A stretch of 64,000 nt of DNA from 13-1-40CM-70-15 sp964641215 (GTDB taxonomy: Bacteria > Gemmatimonadota > Gemmatimonadetes > Gemmatimonadales > GWC2-71-9), in contig CAZXKD010000001.1 of NCBI GenBank assembly GCA_964641215.1, positions 1 through 64,000 of the forward strand, read 5' to 3'. Below the pieces are notes generated by a model. It did not search any database, was not told where the DNA came from, and saw only the letters and a program-made list of their open reading frames with translations. The position numbers were made by a program, and so were the translations under genes. Positions 41,853 through 49,784 of this stretch are shown here, piece by piece (the first letter of the stretch is position 1; the number at the start of each line of letters is the position of its first letter).

Positions 41853-43103
41853 ATGTCTCACGATAAGCACCTCCGCTGCTCGTTCTGCGGCAAGTCCAAG
41901 GATTCGGTCCGGAAATTCATCTCCGGCCCGTCGGTGTACATCTGCAATGAGTGCATCGCGCTGTGCAACGAGATCCTGGCCGAAGACGAGGAGCGGGAAG
42001 TCGCCGAGGCGATCACCCAGGTCCCCACGCCCGCCGAGATCAAGGACGTTCTGGACCAGTACGTGATCGGCCAGGAGCGCTCCAAGAAGACTCTCGCCGT
42101 CGCCGTGTACAACCACTACAAGCGCATCAACTCCCACTCGGGGCGCGAGGTCGAGGTCGAGCTGGACAAGAGCAACATCCTGCTGATGGGCCCGACGGGC
42201 GTGGGCAAGACGCTCCTCGCCCAGACGCTGGCCCGCATCCTAGACGTGCCGTTCACCATCGCCGACGCCACCACGCTCACCGAGGCCGGGTACGTGGGCG
42301 AGGACGTGGAGAACATCCTGGTGCGGCTGCTGCAATCCGCGGACTTCAACGTCTCCGAGGCCGAGCGCGGCATCGTCTACATCGACGAAATCGACAAGAT
42401 CGCCCGCAAGTCCGAGAACCCCAGCATCACGCGCGACGTCTCGGGTGAGGGCGTGCAACAGGCCCTCCTCAAGATCCTGGAGGGCACCGTGGCGAGCGTG
42501 CCACCTCAGGGCGGCCGCAAGCACCCGCAGCAGGAGTACATCCAGGTCAACACCAAGGACATCCTGTTCATCTGCGGCGGCGCGTTCGACGGGCTGGAGA
42601 AGATCATCGAGGCTCGCACCGGACGTCGACAGATCGGGTTCACCCGCGAGGAGGTCGAGCAAGGGGCGGTGGAGAAGGCCAAGCGGAACCCCTTCGCCGA
42701 CGTCGAGCCCGACGACCTGCTGCGCTACGGGCTGATTCCCGAGCTGGTCGGCCGTCTCCCCGTCAGCGTGCCGCTCGACGCGCTCGACGAGGACGCGCTG
42801 ATCCGCATCCTGGTCGAGCCCAAGAACGCGTTGGTCAAGCAATACCAGAAGCTGTTCGATCTCGAGGACGTGCGGCTCACCATCGAAAAGGAGGCGCTGC
42901 GCGCCATCGCTCAAAAGGCGATCAAGCGCGGGACCGGCGCCCGAGGCCTGCGCGCCATCCTCGAGGAGATGATGACGGAGATCATGTTCGAGTTGCCGAG
43001 CCGTGACGACGTGCGCGAGGTCGCCGTCACCGCCGAGTGCGTCATTGAGGGCCGGCAGCCGCTGCTCGTCACCGAGCGGGCGCGACAGAAGAAAGAAGCC
43101 TGA
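41853..43103 (+). CDS. clpX: ATP-dependent Clp protease ATP-binding subunit ClpX
   Basis: A 416-residue AAA+ unfoldase. Zinc-binding domain Cys9, Cys12, Cys31, Cys34; Walker A GPTGVGKT (113-120); pore loop GYVGEDVE; Walker B VYIDEID; the RKH-type segment GGRKHPQQEY; sensor-2 region GTGARGLRAI. It is 41 bases after clpP without a clear promoter. The TGA stop overlaps the probable CTG start of engB. Confidence 0.98.
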   Translation: MSHDKHLRCSFCGKSKDSVRKFISGPSVYICNECIALCNEILAEDEEREVAEAITQVPTPAEIKDVLDQYVIGQERSKKTLAVAVYNHYKRINSHSGREVEVELDKSNILLMGPTGVGKTLLAQTLARILDVPFTIADATTLTEAGYVGEDVENILVRLLQSADFNVSEAERGIVYIDEIDKIARKSENPSITRDVSGEGVQQALLKILEGTVASVPPQGGRKHPQQEYIQVNTKDILFICGGAFDGLEKIIEARTGRRQIGFTREEVEQGAVEKAKRNPFADVEPDDLLRYGLIPELVGRLPVSVPLDALDEDALIRILVEPKNALVKQYQKLFDLEDVRLTIEKEALRAIAQKAIKRGTGARGLRAILEEMMTEIMFELPSRDDVREVAVTAECVIEGRQPLLVTERARQKKEA

Positions 43104-43771
43104 CGGGCGCCCTCCACCCCCCCGTTCCCCGGTTCATCGGCTCTTTTCCCCGCGCCGATGCCACGCTCAACCCGCCACTTCCCGAAGTCGCGTTCCTCGG
43201 CCGCACCAATGTCGGCAAGTCGAGCCTGCTCAATGCCCTCGTGGGCGCCCGTATCGCGAAGGTTTCCGGCACGCCGGGAAAGACGAGGATGATGAACGTG
43301 TACCAGGTCGAGGTGCGCGGTGCGCCGTACGCGGGGCGCGAAGGCGCGGAAGGCTTTCCCCACGCACCCCTTACCACGGACGGCGCACTGTACTTTCTCG
43401 ATCTTCCGGGGTATGGATACTCGCGGGCGAGCAAGACCGACCGGACCACCTTCCGCCGGCTCGTCACGCATGCACTGCGCCGCGAACAGCTGGCGGGCGC
43501 CGTCTGGCTGCTCGATGTCCGCCGCGAGCCCTCGGCAGACGACCGGACGATGCAGGATCTGCTGGCCGCGATGGGCACGCGGGTCCTTGCGACCGTCACC
43601 AAGAGCGACAAGCTGCGTCGCGGAGCACGGGGGCACCGCGCGCAGGAGCTGCGGGAAACCCTGAGACTCGACGCGGACCAGATCCTCGTCACCAGCGCCA
43701 AGACGGGCGAGGGGATCGAGGAGCTGCGCGCGGCGATTGTCGCATTGATCGGGAAGGTGGACGATCTGTGA
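43100..43771 (+). CDS. engB: Ribosome biogenesis GTPase EngB/YsxC/YihA
   Basis: A GTPase for large-subunit assembly. G1 GRTNVGKS (about 34-41), G3 DLPGYGY, G4 TKSDKL and G5 SAKTGEG are all present. The only ATG/GTG/TTG in frame (GTG 43241) lies after the P-loop and cannot be the start. The frame is open upstream to a CTG at 43100 that overlaps the clpX stop (CTGA) and precedes a typical EngB leader, PRFIGSFPRADATLNPPLPEVAFLG. So either CTG (or another non-standard codon) starts translation, or a base is wrong. Length from CTG is 223 residues, normal for the family, with a small extra loop AGREGAEGFPHAPLT before G3. Confidence 0.9.
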   Translation: MTGALHPPVPRFIGSFPRADATLNPPLPEVAFLGRTNVGKSSLLNALVGARIAKVSGTPGKTRMMNVYQVEVRGAPYAGREGAEGFPHAPLTTDGALYFLDLPGYGYSRASKTDRTTFRRLVTHALRREQLAGAVWLLDVRREPSADDRTMQDLLAAMGTRVLATVTKSDKLRRGARGHRAQELRETLRLDADQILVTSAKTGEGIEELRAAIVALIGKVDDL

Positions 43772-44406
43772 GCGTCGGACGGTCGGACAGTCGGACGGTC
43801 AGACGGTGGCAACGGGGAGCGGCGATCCTCGGGTGTATGCTGTCCCTCAGTCCGACGGTGCCACTGTCCGCCCAGGGCGATACGCTCCCCATCGGCTACG
43901 GCACCCTCAAGCGTGACGACATCGTCGTCCGGTTCGCGACCGGCCAGATCGAGATTCAGATCCTGCCGCTCGACGAGCAGGTCATCCGGCTGCTCGCCTC
44001 CGACACCTACCGCTCCCTGAGCGACCTGATCAAGAGCAAACAGACGGATATCGACGACCAGGCCCAGCGGGCGGGTGTCCGGCACCCCACCCTGGTCCTC
44101 GTCACGTTCTTCGGCGACGTGCCGCAAGCGCGCTTCGTCCCCGAGGATGTCAACCTCACCAGCCGCGGCCGGCTGTTCCGTCCGGTAGGGATCGTGCCGC
44201 TGTCGCCGGTGTGGGGCTCGCAGCAGCTCGAGGCCCACCAGCAAGCGGTGGCGATCTACGTGTTCGAGGAGGGGATCAGCTTCCGTGAACAACTCACGAT
44301 GAGCTACGAAGGGTTGTCGAGCGACTCCTGGAGCCGCGCCGCCCGCGTGCTCGACCAGGAGCGGGCGCGGGTGTTGGCGCGGGCGCAGGCGAAGCAGAAC
44401 CCGTAG
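43768..44406 (+). CDS. Secreted protein of unknown function
   Basis: A 212-residue protein whose GTG overlaps the engB stop (GTGA). A signal peptide (WQRGAAILGCMLSLSPTVPLSAQG) is preceded by a repeat-encoded arginine/serine leader. The mature part (RDDIVVRFATGQIEIQILPLDEQVIRLLASDTYRSL) has no family I know; EIQILPLDEQVIRLL suggests a beta-sheet domain and the C-terminus is a charged helix. Four imperfect octamers (43774-43805) sit right after the start codon. It is sandwiched between engB and a sensor kinase in one operon. Confidence 0.7.
   Translation: MSVGRSDSRTVRRWQRGAAILGCMLSLSPTVPLSAQGDTLPIGYGTLKRDDIVVRFATGQIEIQILPLDEQVIRLLASDTYRSLSDLIKSKQTDIDDQAQRAGVRHPTLVLVTFFGDVPQARFVPEDVNLTSRGRLFRPVGIVPLSPVWGSQQLEAHQQAVAIYVFEEGISFREQLTMSYEGLSSDSWSRAARVLDQERARVLARAQAKQNP
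43774..43805 (+). repeat. Four imperfect GTCGGACG octamers
   Basis: GTCGGACG, GTCGGACA, GTCGGACG, GTCAGACG in tandem, six bases after a GTG start. The unit is not a multiple of three, so gain or loss of one copy would shift the frame. Confidence 0.85.
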
Positions 44407-46616
44407 TGCCGGCCCCTTCTCATCCCATCCTCCTCGCCCTGAGCGGCGCGGCCCTCCTCGGCCTCGGCTGGGCATTTTGGTACCTGCTGGCGCGGCTCGA
44501 CCGGAGCGAGCGGGAACGACGTCACGCCACCGACGAGCTCAACCGTCGGCTCTCGGAGCTGTTCTCCCTCCAGGAGCTCTCCTACGTCCTGTCGGACTCG
44601 CTCCAGCTCGAGCGCACCGTGGATCAGGTCGTGCGGTATGCCCTGCGCTTCTTCGACGCCCGCGGCGCCCTGGTCGTGCTCGCCGGCGAAGGGGACACGG
44701 ACCCGTTGCGGGTCGCGGCCGCCGATGGGGCGCTGGCCCACCTCAAGGGCACTACGATTCCGCGTGACGACGCCGGTCTCGTCGCGCGCTCGGTGGGCAA
44801 GGACCGCATCGAGCAGGTCCGCAATTCGCCCACCCCGGGGCAAGAAGGGGGAGGGGGGGGAGAGTCCGCGCGGACGCAGCTCGTGGGCCAGACGATGGCC
44901 GACGCCGCCGCGGCCGTCCCGCTGCGAGCCCACGGCGTGGTCGTGGGCTCGCTGGTCGTAGCCGAGCCGCGCGGCGGGGTCTTCCACGCCGACGACATCC
45001 GCCTGCTGTCGACCATCGCGACGCACGCCGCCATCGTGCTCGCGAACGCCCGGTTCTTCGAGATGGTCCGGCGCGCCAAAGAGCAGTGGGAGACCGCGTT
45101 CGACGCGCTGAGCGAGGGCATGGCCGTGGTGGACGAGGCAGGACGTGTGCGCCGCGCCAACCGCTCGCTCGCCACGATGCTGGGCCGTCCCATCGCCGAC
45201 GTGATCGGCGAGCCCCTGTCCCGGGCGCTGCTGGGCGGGGAGCAGGCGCACATTCTCCTGGAGCTGCTCGAAGCGACACGCCGGGGCGAGCGCCCCGCGC
45301 CGCTCGTCGCCCGCTCTACGCCGCTGGGTCGCACGATGCGCGTCGCCGCCGCGCGCATGCCCACCCCTACCGCCGAGCAGAGCCTCGTGGTCCTGGTGGA
45401 GGACGTCACCGATCAGCAGACGATGGAATCCCAGCTCATCCAGAGCGAGAAGCTCGCGGCCGTCGGCCAGCTGGTGTCGGGCGTCGCGCACGAGCTGAAT
45501 AACCCGCTCACCTCCATCGCCGGACTCGCGGAGTTCCTGCTGGAGCAGCGCGAACTCGGCCCCAAAGACCGCGGCCATCTCCGGGTCATCCACGAGCAGG
45601 CCGACCGCGCTGGCCGCATCGTGCGCGACCTGCTCACCTTCGCGCGCAAGAGCACGACCGAGCGGGTCCGCGTGGACCTGAACGACGTGGTGCAGCGCAC
45701 CCTGACGCTCCTGACCTACGACCTCCGACTCGAAGACGTCGAGACGCGGAAAGATCTGGCCCCCACGCTCCCCGAGATCATCGGCGACCGCCACGCCCTG
45801 CAACAGGTGGTGCTGAACCTGCTCACCAACGCGGGGCATGCCGTGGCCGGCAACCCGGCCGGCCAGCCCCGCCTCATCAGCGTGCGAACGTGGTTCGACG
45901 GTCAGGTTCACCTCCGCGTGACCGACAACGGGCCGGGAATTCCCGAATCCGTTGTCTCACAACTCTTTACTCCGTTCTTTACCACCAAGGAGCCCGGCCA
46001 GGGTACCGGCCTGGGGCTCTCCATCAGCTATTCCATTATCCAGGCCCACGGCGGGCACATCGTGCTGGAGCGCCCAGCGGAGGGCGGAGCCGCCTTTCGC
46101 CTGGATCTCCCACCCGCCCCGGCCGCACCGCTGGCTCCCGCCGCTGAGCCGCCGGCTCGGCGGACCCAGCGCCCCGAGCGCGCGCCCCCACCCCCCGTCC
46201 CCGCTTCCCCCCCGCCTGCACCGGAGGTCCCCGTCAGCCGGCGCCGCATCCTGCTGGTGGACGATGATCCTGCGGTGCGCCGCGTCGTCCGGGCCTTGTT
46301 CGGTCGCGAGGGACACAGCGTCGAGGTAGCCCGCAACGCACAGCAGGCGCTGGAACTGGCGGCCAGCAATGCCTACGACCTCATCATTGCCGACGGGCGC
46401 GCCACGGCCAGGGGCGGGAGGAAGCTGTTCGTGGAGGAACTGGTGGCCCGGAAGGCGGGCCTCAAGGACCGCATCCTCGTCGCCACTGGGGATGTGCGAC
46501 CGGCGACGGAGGAGGCGCTGGCGCGGCTCGGCCTGCGCTACGTGCGCAAGCCCTTCAACCTCCGGGATCTCCGGGACGAAGCCGCACGGGTTTGGGCCGC
46601 TACCACGCTGTCGTAG
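44406..46616 (+). CDS. Hybrid sensor histidine kinase (GAF-PAS-HisKA-HATPase-REC)
   Basis: A 736-residue kinase. One N-terminal membrane helix (about 7-27), a GAF domain (about 50-220), a PAS domain (about 225-335), HisKA with VSGVAHELNNPLTSIAGL, an HATPase with N box HALQQVVLNLLTNAGHAV, G1 DNGPGIP and G2 GQGTGLGLSISYSI, a proline-rich linker, and a C-terminal receiver (ILLVDDDPAVRRVV, phospho-Asp in YDLIIADG, Lys in VRKPF). A glycine loop inside GAF (PGQEGGGGGES) is encoded by G5-A-G8 (44847-44860). NtrB-like class. GTG start overlaps the previous stop by one base. It shares the clp-engB operon, an unusual place for a sensor. Confidence 0.92.
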   Translation: MPAPSHPILLALSGAALLGLGWAFWYLLARLDRSERERRHATDELNRRLSELFSLQELSYVLSDSLQLERTVDQVVRYALRFFDARGALVVLAGEGDTDPLRVAAADGALAHLKGTTIPRDDAGLVARSVGKDRIEQVRNSPTPGQEGGGGGESARTQLVGQTMADAAAAVPLRAHGVVVGSLVVAEPRGGVFHADDIRLLSTIATHAAIVLANARFFEMVRRAKEQWETAFDALSEGMAVVDEAGRVRRANRSLATMLGRPIADVIGEPLSRALLGGEQAHILLELLEATRRGERPAPLVARSTPLGRTMRVAAARMPTPTAEQSLVVLVEDVTDQQTMESQLIQSEKLAAVGQLVSGVAHELNNPLTSIAGLAEFLLEQRELGPKDRGHLRVIHEQADRAGRIVRDLLTFARKSTTERVRVDLNDVVQRTLTLLTYDLRLEDVETRKDLAPTLPEIIGDRHALQQVVLNLLTNAGHAVAGNPAGQPRLISVRTWFDGQVHLRVTDNGPGIPESVVSQLFTPFFTTKEPGQGTGLGLSISYSIIQAHGGHIVLERPAEGGAAFRLDLPPAPAAPLAPAAEPPARRTQRPERAPPPPVPASPPPAPEVPVSRRRILLVDDDPAVRRVVRALFGREGHSVEVARNAQQALELAASNAYDLIIADGRATARGGRKLFVEELVARKAGLKDRILVATGDVRPATEEALARLGLRYVRKPFNLRDLRDEAARVWAATTLS

Positions 46617-46927
46617 GCCTCCGCGGGCCAGCCATAGAGCGACAAGTTCACGGCGCCCCCGGGCGCGAACTTCACGCCTTCCCGCAGCAGCAGCGCGCGT
46701 TGCAGGACCGCGCTATGGTCGAGCGCCGAGAGGGAGATGCGGCCCGCGACGTTGATCACCCGCCACCAGGGGACGTCGGTTTCCTCGGGGAGGGCTGAAA
46801 GCGCCCAGCCCACCGTGCGCGCGGCGCCCGGCCGGCCCGCCAGCCGCGCCACGATGCCATAGGTCGCTACCCGCCCCCTGGGGATGTGTTTGACGACCCG
46901 ATAGATCCGGTGATAGAACGGGTTCAC
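46538..46927 (-). CDS. Alkyltransferase-like (ATL) DNA damage protein
   Basis: A 129-residue relative of O6-methylguanine methyltransferase. The DNA-binding helix motif IPRGRVATYGIVARLAG is clear. The active-site PCHRV of MGMT is replaced by PWWRV (Trp54 in place of Cys), the hallmark of ATL proteins, which bind O6-alkylguanine, flip it and recruit nucleotide-excision repair. GTG start with GGGAG upstream, chosen because the protein fits ATL length (~110-130). The C-terminal 26 codons overlap the 3' end of the sensor kinase on the other strand. Confidence 0.85.
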   Translation of the reverse strand: MNPFYHRIYRVVKHIPRGRVATYGIVARLAGRPGAARTVGWALSALPEETDVPWWRVINVAGRISLSALDHSAVLQRALLLREGVKFAPGGAVNLSLYGWPAEAYDSVVAAQTRAASSRRSRRLKGLRT

Positions 46928-46970
46928 GGCGCTCCCGGCTGTAGCTGGGTCACCACCCTCAACCGTCGAG

Positions 46971-47459
46971 CTAGGATATCCGCAGGACGTCTTCCAGCAA
47001 GCCCGCGTCCCCACCCCCCACTATTGACAAAACGTCTTCCAGTGCTCTGCGCTCCCGGGGCCAGGAGACCCGTTTGGCGGCCTCCGCGGGCGGCAGCCAC
47101 TCCGCCCGGTCGTGCTCGGCAGAGAGCCGTGGCTCGGCACGCGCGGGGACGAATGCCGCGAACACCGGGATCACGGCGAGCACGTCGGACTGGTGTTGGT
47201 AGAACGCTTCGGTGCGGCTCAGATTGTAGAGTCGTTCGGGCACGTAGCCCGTCTCCTCGCGCAGCTCGCGCAACGACGCTTCGACCGGTGTTTCACCGGG
47301 CTCGATGGTTCCGTGCACGGTCTCCCACGTACCCGGAGAGCGCGCGCTGCCGGACGCCCGTCGCAGCACGAGGATCTCGAGTCCCGCCCCTCCCCCTTCC
47401 CCGAGGGCACGGCGCCGCAGCGCAAACGTGTCGACGAAGCAGACGCGGATCTCGGTCAC
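46971..47459 (-). CDS. Nudix hydrolase
   Basis: A 162-residue pyrophosphohydrolase. The Nudix box GTIEPGETPVEASLRELREETGY fits GX5EX7REUXEEXGU. It resembles the NudB/dATP-type enzymes (TWETVHGTIEPGE; VIPVFAAFVP). Likely housecleaning of modified nucleotides, fitting the ATL neighbour. GTG start without a clear ribosome site. 21 bases separate its start from the end of the secretion ATPase gene. Confidence 0.87.
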   Translation of the reverse strand: MTEIRVCFVDTFALRRRALGEGGGAGLEILVLRRASGSARSPGTWETVHGTIEPGETPVEASLRELREETGYVPERLYNLSRTEAFYQHQSDVLAVIPVFAAFVPARAEPRLSAEHDRAEWLPPAEAAKRVSWPRERRALEDVLSIVGGGDAGLLEDVLRIS

Positions 47460-47480
47460 GGTCGCCGCGCTGGGCGACGG

Positions 47481-49730
47481 TCAATGCGCTCGGCGGCGCC
47501 CGAGCACGGCCTCGAGCCGGGCCGAGAGCGCCCGCGCGCGGAAGGGCTTCGACAAGAAGTCGTCGGCGCCCAGCTCGAAGACGCGGACCTCGTTGTCCTC
47601 GTCGCCTTTGGCGGTGAGGACGATCACGGGAATGGTCGCCGTCGCCGGTCGCGACCGCAGGTGCGACAACACCCCATAGCCGTCGAGGCCGGGGAGGTTG
47701 AGGTCCAGCACGATGATGTCCGGCCCGACGCGGTCCACTTGGTCGAGTGCCTGCACGCCGTCCCGCGCCTCGGTCACAAGGTAGCCATCACGCTCGAGCA
47801 GCTCCTTCATGACCTTGCGGAGACTGTCCTCGTCGTCCACCAGCAAGACTTTGCGCGCCGGCTCGCCGTGCGCGCCGCTGATCCGCGGCGCCGCCGGCTC
47901 CTCCAGCAGGTCGAAGTGCGCCGCGACGGCCTCGGCAGGCGCGGATCCGACAGGCCCGGCGCCCGGCACCGCCCGGCCGTGGCCGACCGGCCGGCCGGGG
48001 TGCGGTGACGGTGGCGGTTCGACCACCCGCTCTTCCTCCGCCGGGATGTCCACCACCCGCAGCAGCTCGTCGATCGTGGACTCGCCGCGCAGGACATGGG
48101 CAAGACCGCTCTCCCACAGGAACTTCATCCCGGCGCGACGCCCCGCGGCGGCGATCTTGTCCGCCGTCTCCCCGGCGGCGATCCGTCGCTCGAGCTCGGG
48201 GCTCATCGTCATGACCTCGAGGATCGAGAAACGGCCGCGATAGCCGGTCATGGCGCAGTCCGGGCACCCGGCCGCGCGGTACAGCGGTGTGCCCGTCGGG
48301 AGCCATTTCTTGAGGCGCTCGGGTGGGGCCTCCATCCAGACTTCCTTGCAGGTGGGGCACAGCTTGCGCATCAGCCGCTGCGCCACGACCCCCCGCAGCG
48401 CGGCCGCGATCTTGTAGGCCTCGACCCCGATGTCCACCAGGCGGGTCACCGCGTTGGCGGCGTCGTTGGTATGGAGCGTCGAGAGCACGAGGTGACCGGT
48501 GAGCGACGCCTGGACCGCGATCTGCGCCGTTTCCCGGTCGCGGATCTCCCCTACCAGCACGACGTTGGGGTCCTGCCGCAGAATCGACCGCAGCGCCGCG
48601 GCAAAGGTGAGACCGGCCTTCTCCTGAACCTGCACCTGTACGATCCCCGGCATCCGGTATTCGACCGGGTCCTCAACCGTGACGATGTTCACCCCTTCGC
48701 CCTTGATCAAGTTGATCATGGAATACAGGGTGGTCGACTTGCCCGATCCCGTGGGCCCAGTGACGAGGATGACGCCCTCGTGGTTCTCGAGCAACCGTTG
48801 AATGGCCTGGCCCTCGCCCGGGTTCAGACCGAGGGAGTCGAGGGACTTGACGGTGGCGCGTGAGTCGAGGATCCGGATGACGACTTTCTCGCCCAAGGCC
48901 GCCGGCAGGGTCGAGACGCGCAGATCGATCGGCTGGCTGTTCACCGCCACGCGGGCGCGCCCGTCCTGCGGCCGCAGCCGGTCGGCGATGTCCAGCGCCG
49001 ACATGATCTTGATCCGCGAGATCAGGGGCACGCCGGCGGCTCGCGGAATCTTCATCACCTGCCGCAGCACGCCGTCGATCCGGTACCGCACCGCGACCCC
49101 ACCCTCTTCCGGCTCGATATGGATGTCGCTTGCCCGTGAGAGGATCCCTTCGGAGATGATCAGGTCGACCAGCTTGACGACCGGTCGCTGGCTGGCCTCG
49201 GCTTCCGTCGCCGTGATGTTGATGTCTTCCGGCGGCGCCTCCTCGGCCAAGGTGACGAGGTCGGCGTCGCCCATGCCCTCGAGCAGCCGGTCGAGCGCCT
49301 TCTCAGGGCGATACAGCTCGTCTAGCTTCGCCGCGATCTGGGAGGGCGCCGCGAGCAGCAACCGGATCTCCCGCGTCATCGCGAAGGCAATCGCCTTCTC
49401 GGCGTCGAGGTCGAACGGGTTGGACGTGGCGATCTCGAGGAACGAATCCGTCATCCGGACGGGGACCATGCGAAACCGGCGGGCCAGCTGCTCGGGGACG
49501 CGGTCCCGGATGGCGGGTTCCACCTGCGCCAATGTGGCGATCTTCATGCGGTAGCGGGCGGACAGCTTCTCGAGGATCTTCTCGTCCGTCAGCACCCTTT
49601 CCGAGACGAGCGTTTCCCATAGAGAGCGGCCCGCATCGGCGCGGCTCCGCAGCCCGGCTAGCTGCTCGGGCGTGAGCAGCCCCTCCAGGGACTGGAGCAA
49701 CCACTCGTCGGGAAAGGTGGTCTCAGCCAT
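47481..49730 (-). CDS. GspE/PilB-type secretion/pilus ATPase fused to a receiver domain
   Basis: A 749-residue protein. N-terminal GspE-N helices (about 1-145), then the ATPase core: VVKLVDLIISEGILSRASDIHIEP, Walker A GPTGSGKS (325-332), Asp box, Walker B ILRQDPNVVLVGEIRD, His box TLHTNDA, and the zinc tetracysteine CPTCKE...GCPDC (about 455-490). After a proline linker (about 575-620) a full CheY-like receiver begins (KVLLVDDEDSL, phospho-Asp in IIVLDLNLPG, Lys in LSKPF). Lone GspE/PilB ATPases exist, but the receiver tail suggests phospho-control of pilus or type II secretion assembly. No other pilus or Gsp genes are in the window. Confidence 0.93.
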   Translation of the reverse strand: MAETTFPDEWLLQSLEGLLTPEQLAGLRSRADAGRSLWETLVSERVLTDEKILEKLSARYRMKIATLAQVEPAIRDRVPEQLARRFRMVPVRMTDSFLEIATSNPFDLDAEKAIAFAMTREIRLLLAAPSQIAAKLDELYRPEKALDRLLEGMGDADLVTLAEEAPPEDINITATEAEASQRPVVKLVDLIISEGILSRASDIHIEPEEGGVAVRYRIDGVLRQVMKIPRAAGVPLISRIKIMSALDIADRLRPQDGRARVAVNSQPIDLRVSTLPAALGEKVVIRILDSRATVKSLDSLGLNPGEGQAIQRLLENHEGVILVTGPTGSGKSTTLYSMINLIKGEGVNIVTVEDPVEYRMPGIVQVQVQEKAGLTFAAALRSILRQDPNVVLVGEIRDRETAQIAVQASLTGHLVLSTLHTNDAANAVTRLVDIGVEAYKIAAALRGVVAQRLMRKLCPTCKEVWMEAPPERLKKWLPTGTPLYRAAGCPDCAMTGYRGRFSILEVMTMSPELERRIAAGETADKIAAAGRRAGMKFLWESGLAHVLRGESTIDELLRVVDIPAEEERVVEPPPSPHPGRPVGHGRAVPGAGPVGSAPAEAVAAHFDLLEEPAAPRISGAHGEPARKVLLVDDEDSLRKVMKELLERDGYLVTEARDGVQALDQVDRVGPDIIVLDLNLPGLDGYGVLSHLRSRPATATIPVIVLTAKGDEDNEVRVFELGADDFLSKPFRARALSARLEAVLGRRRAH

Positions 49731-49784
49731 ACGCGCGTTCTCGAAACCTAGCCGGGCGACGGTCCGCGTCTAGTCCGCGCGCGC

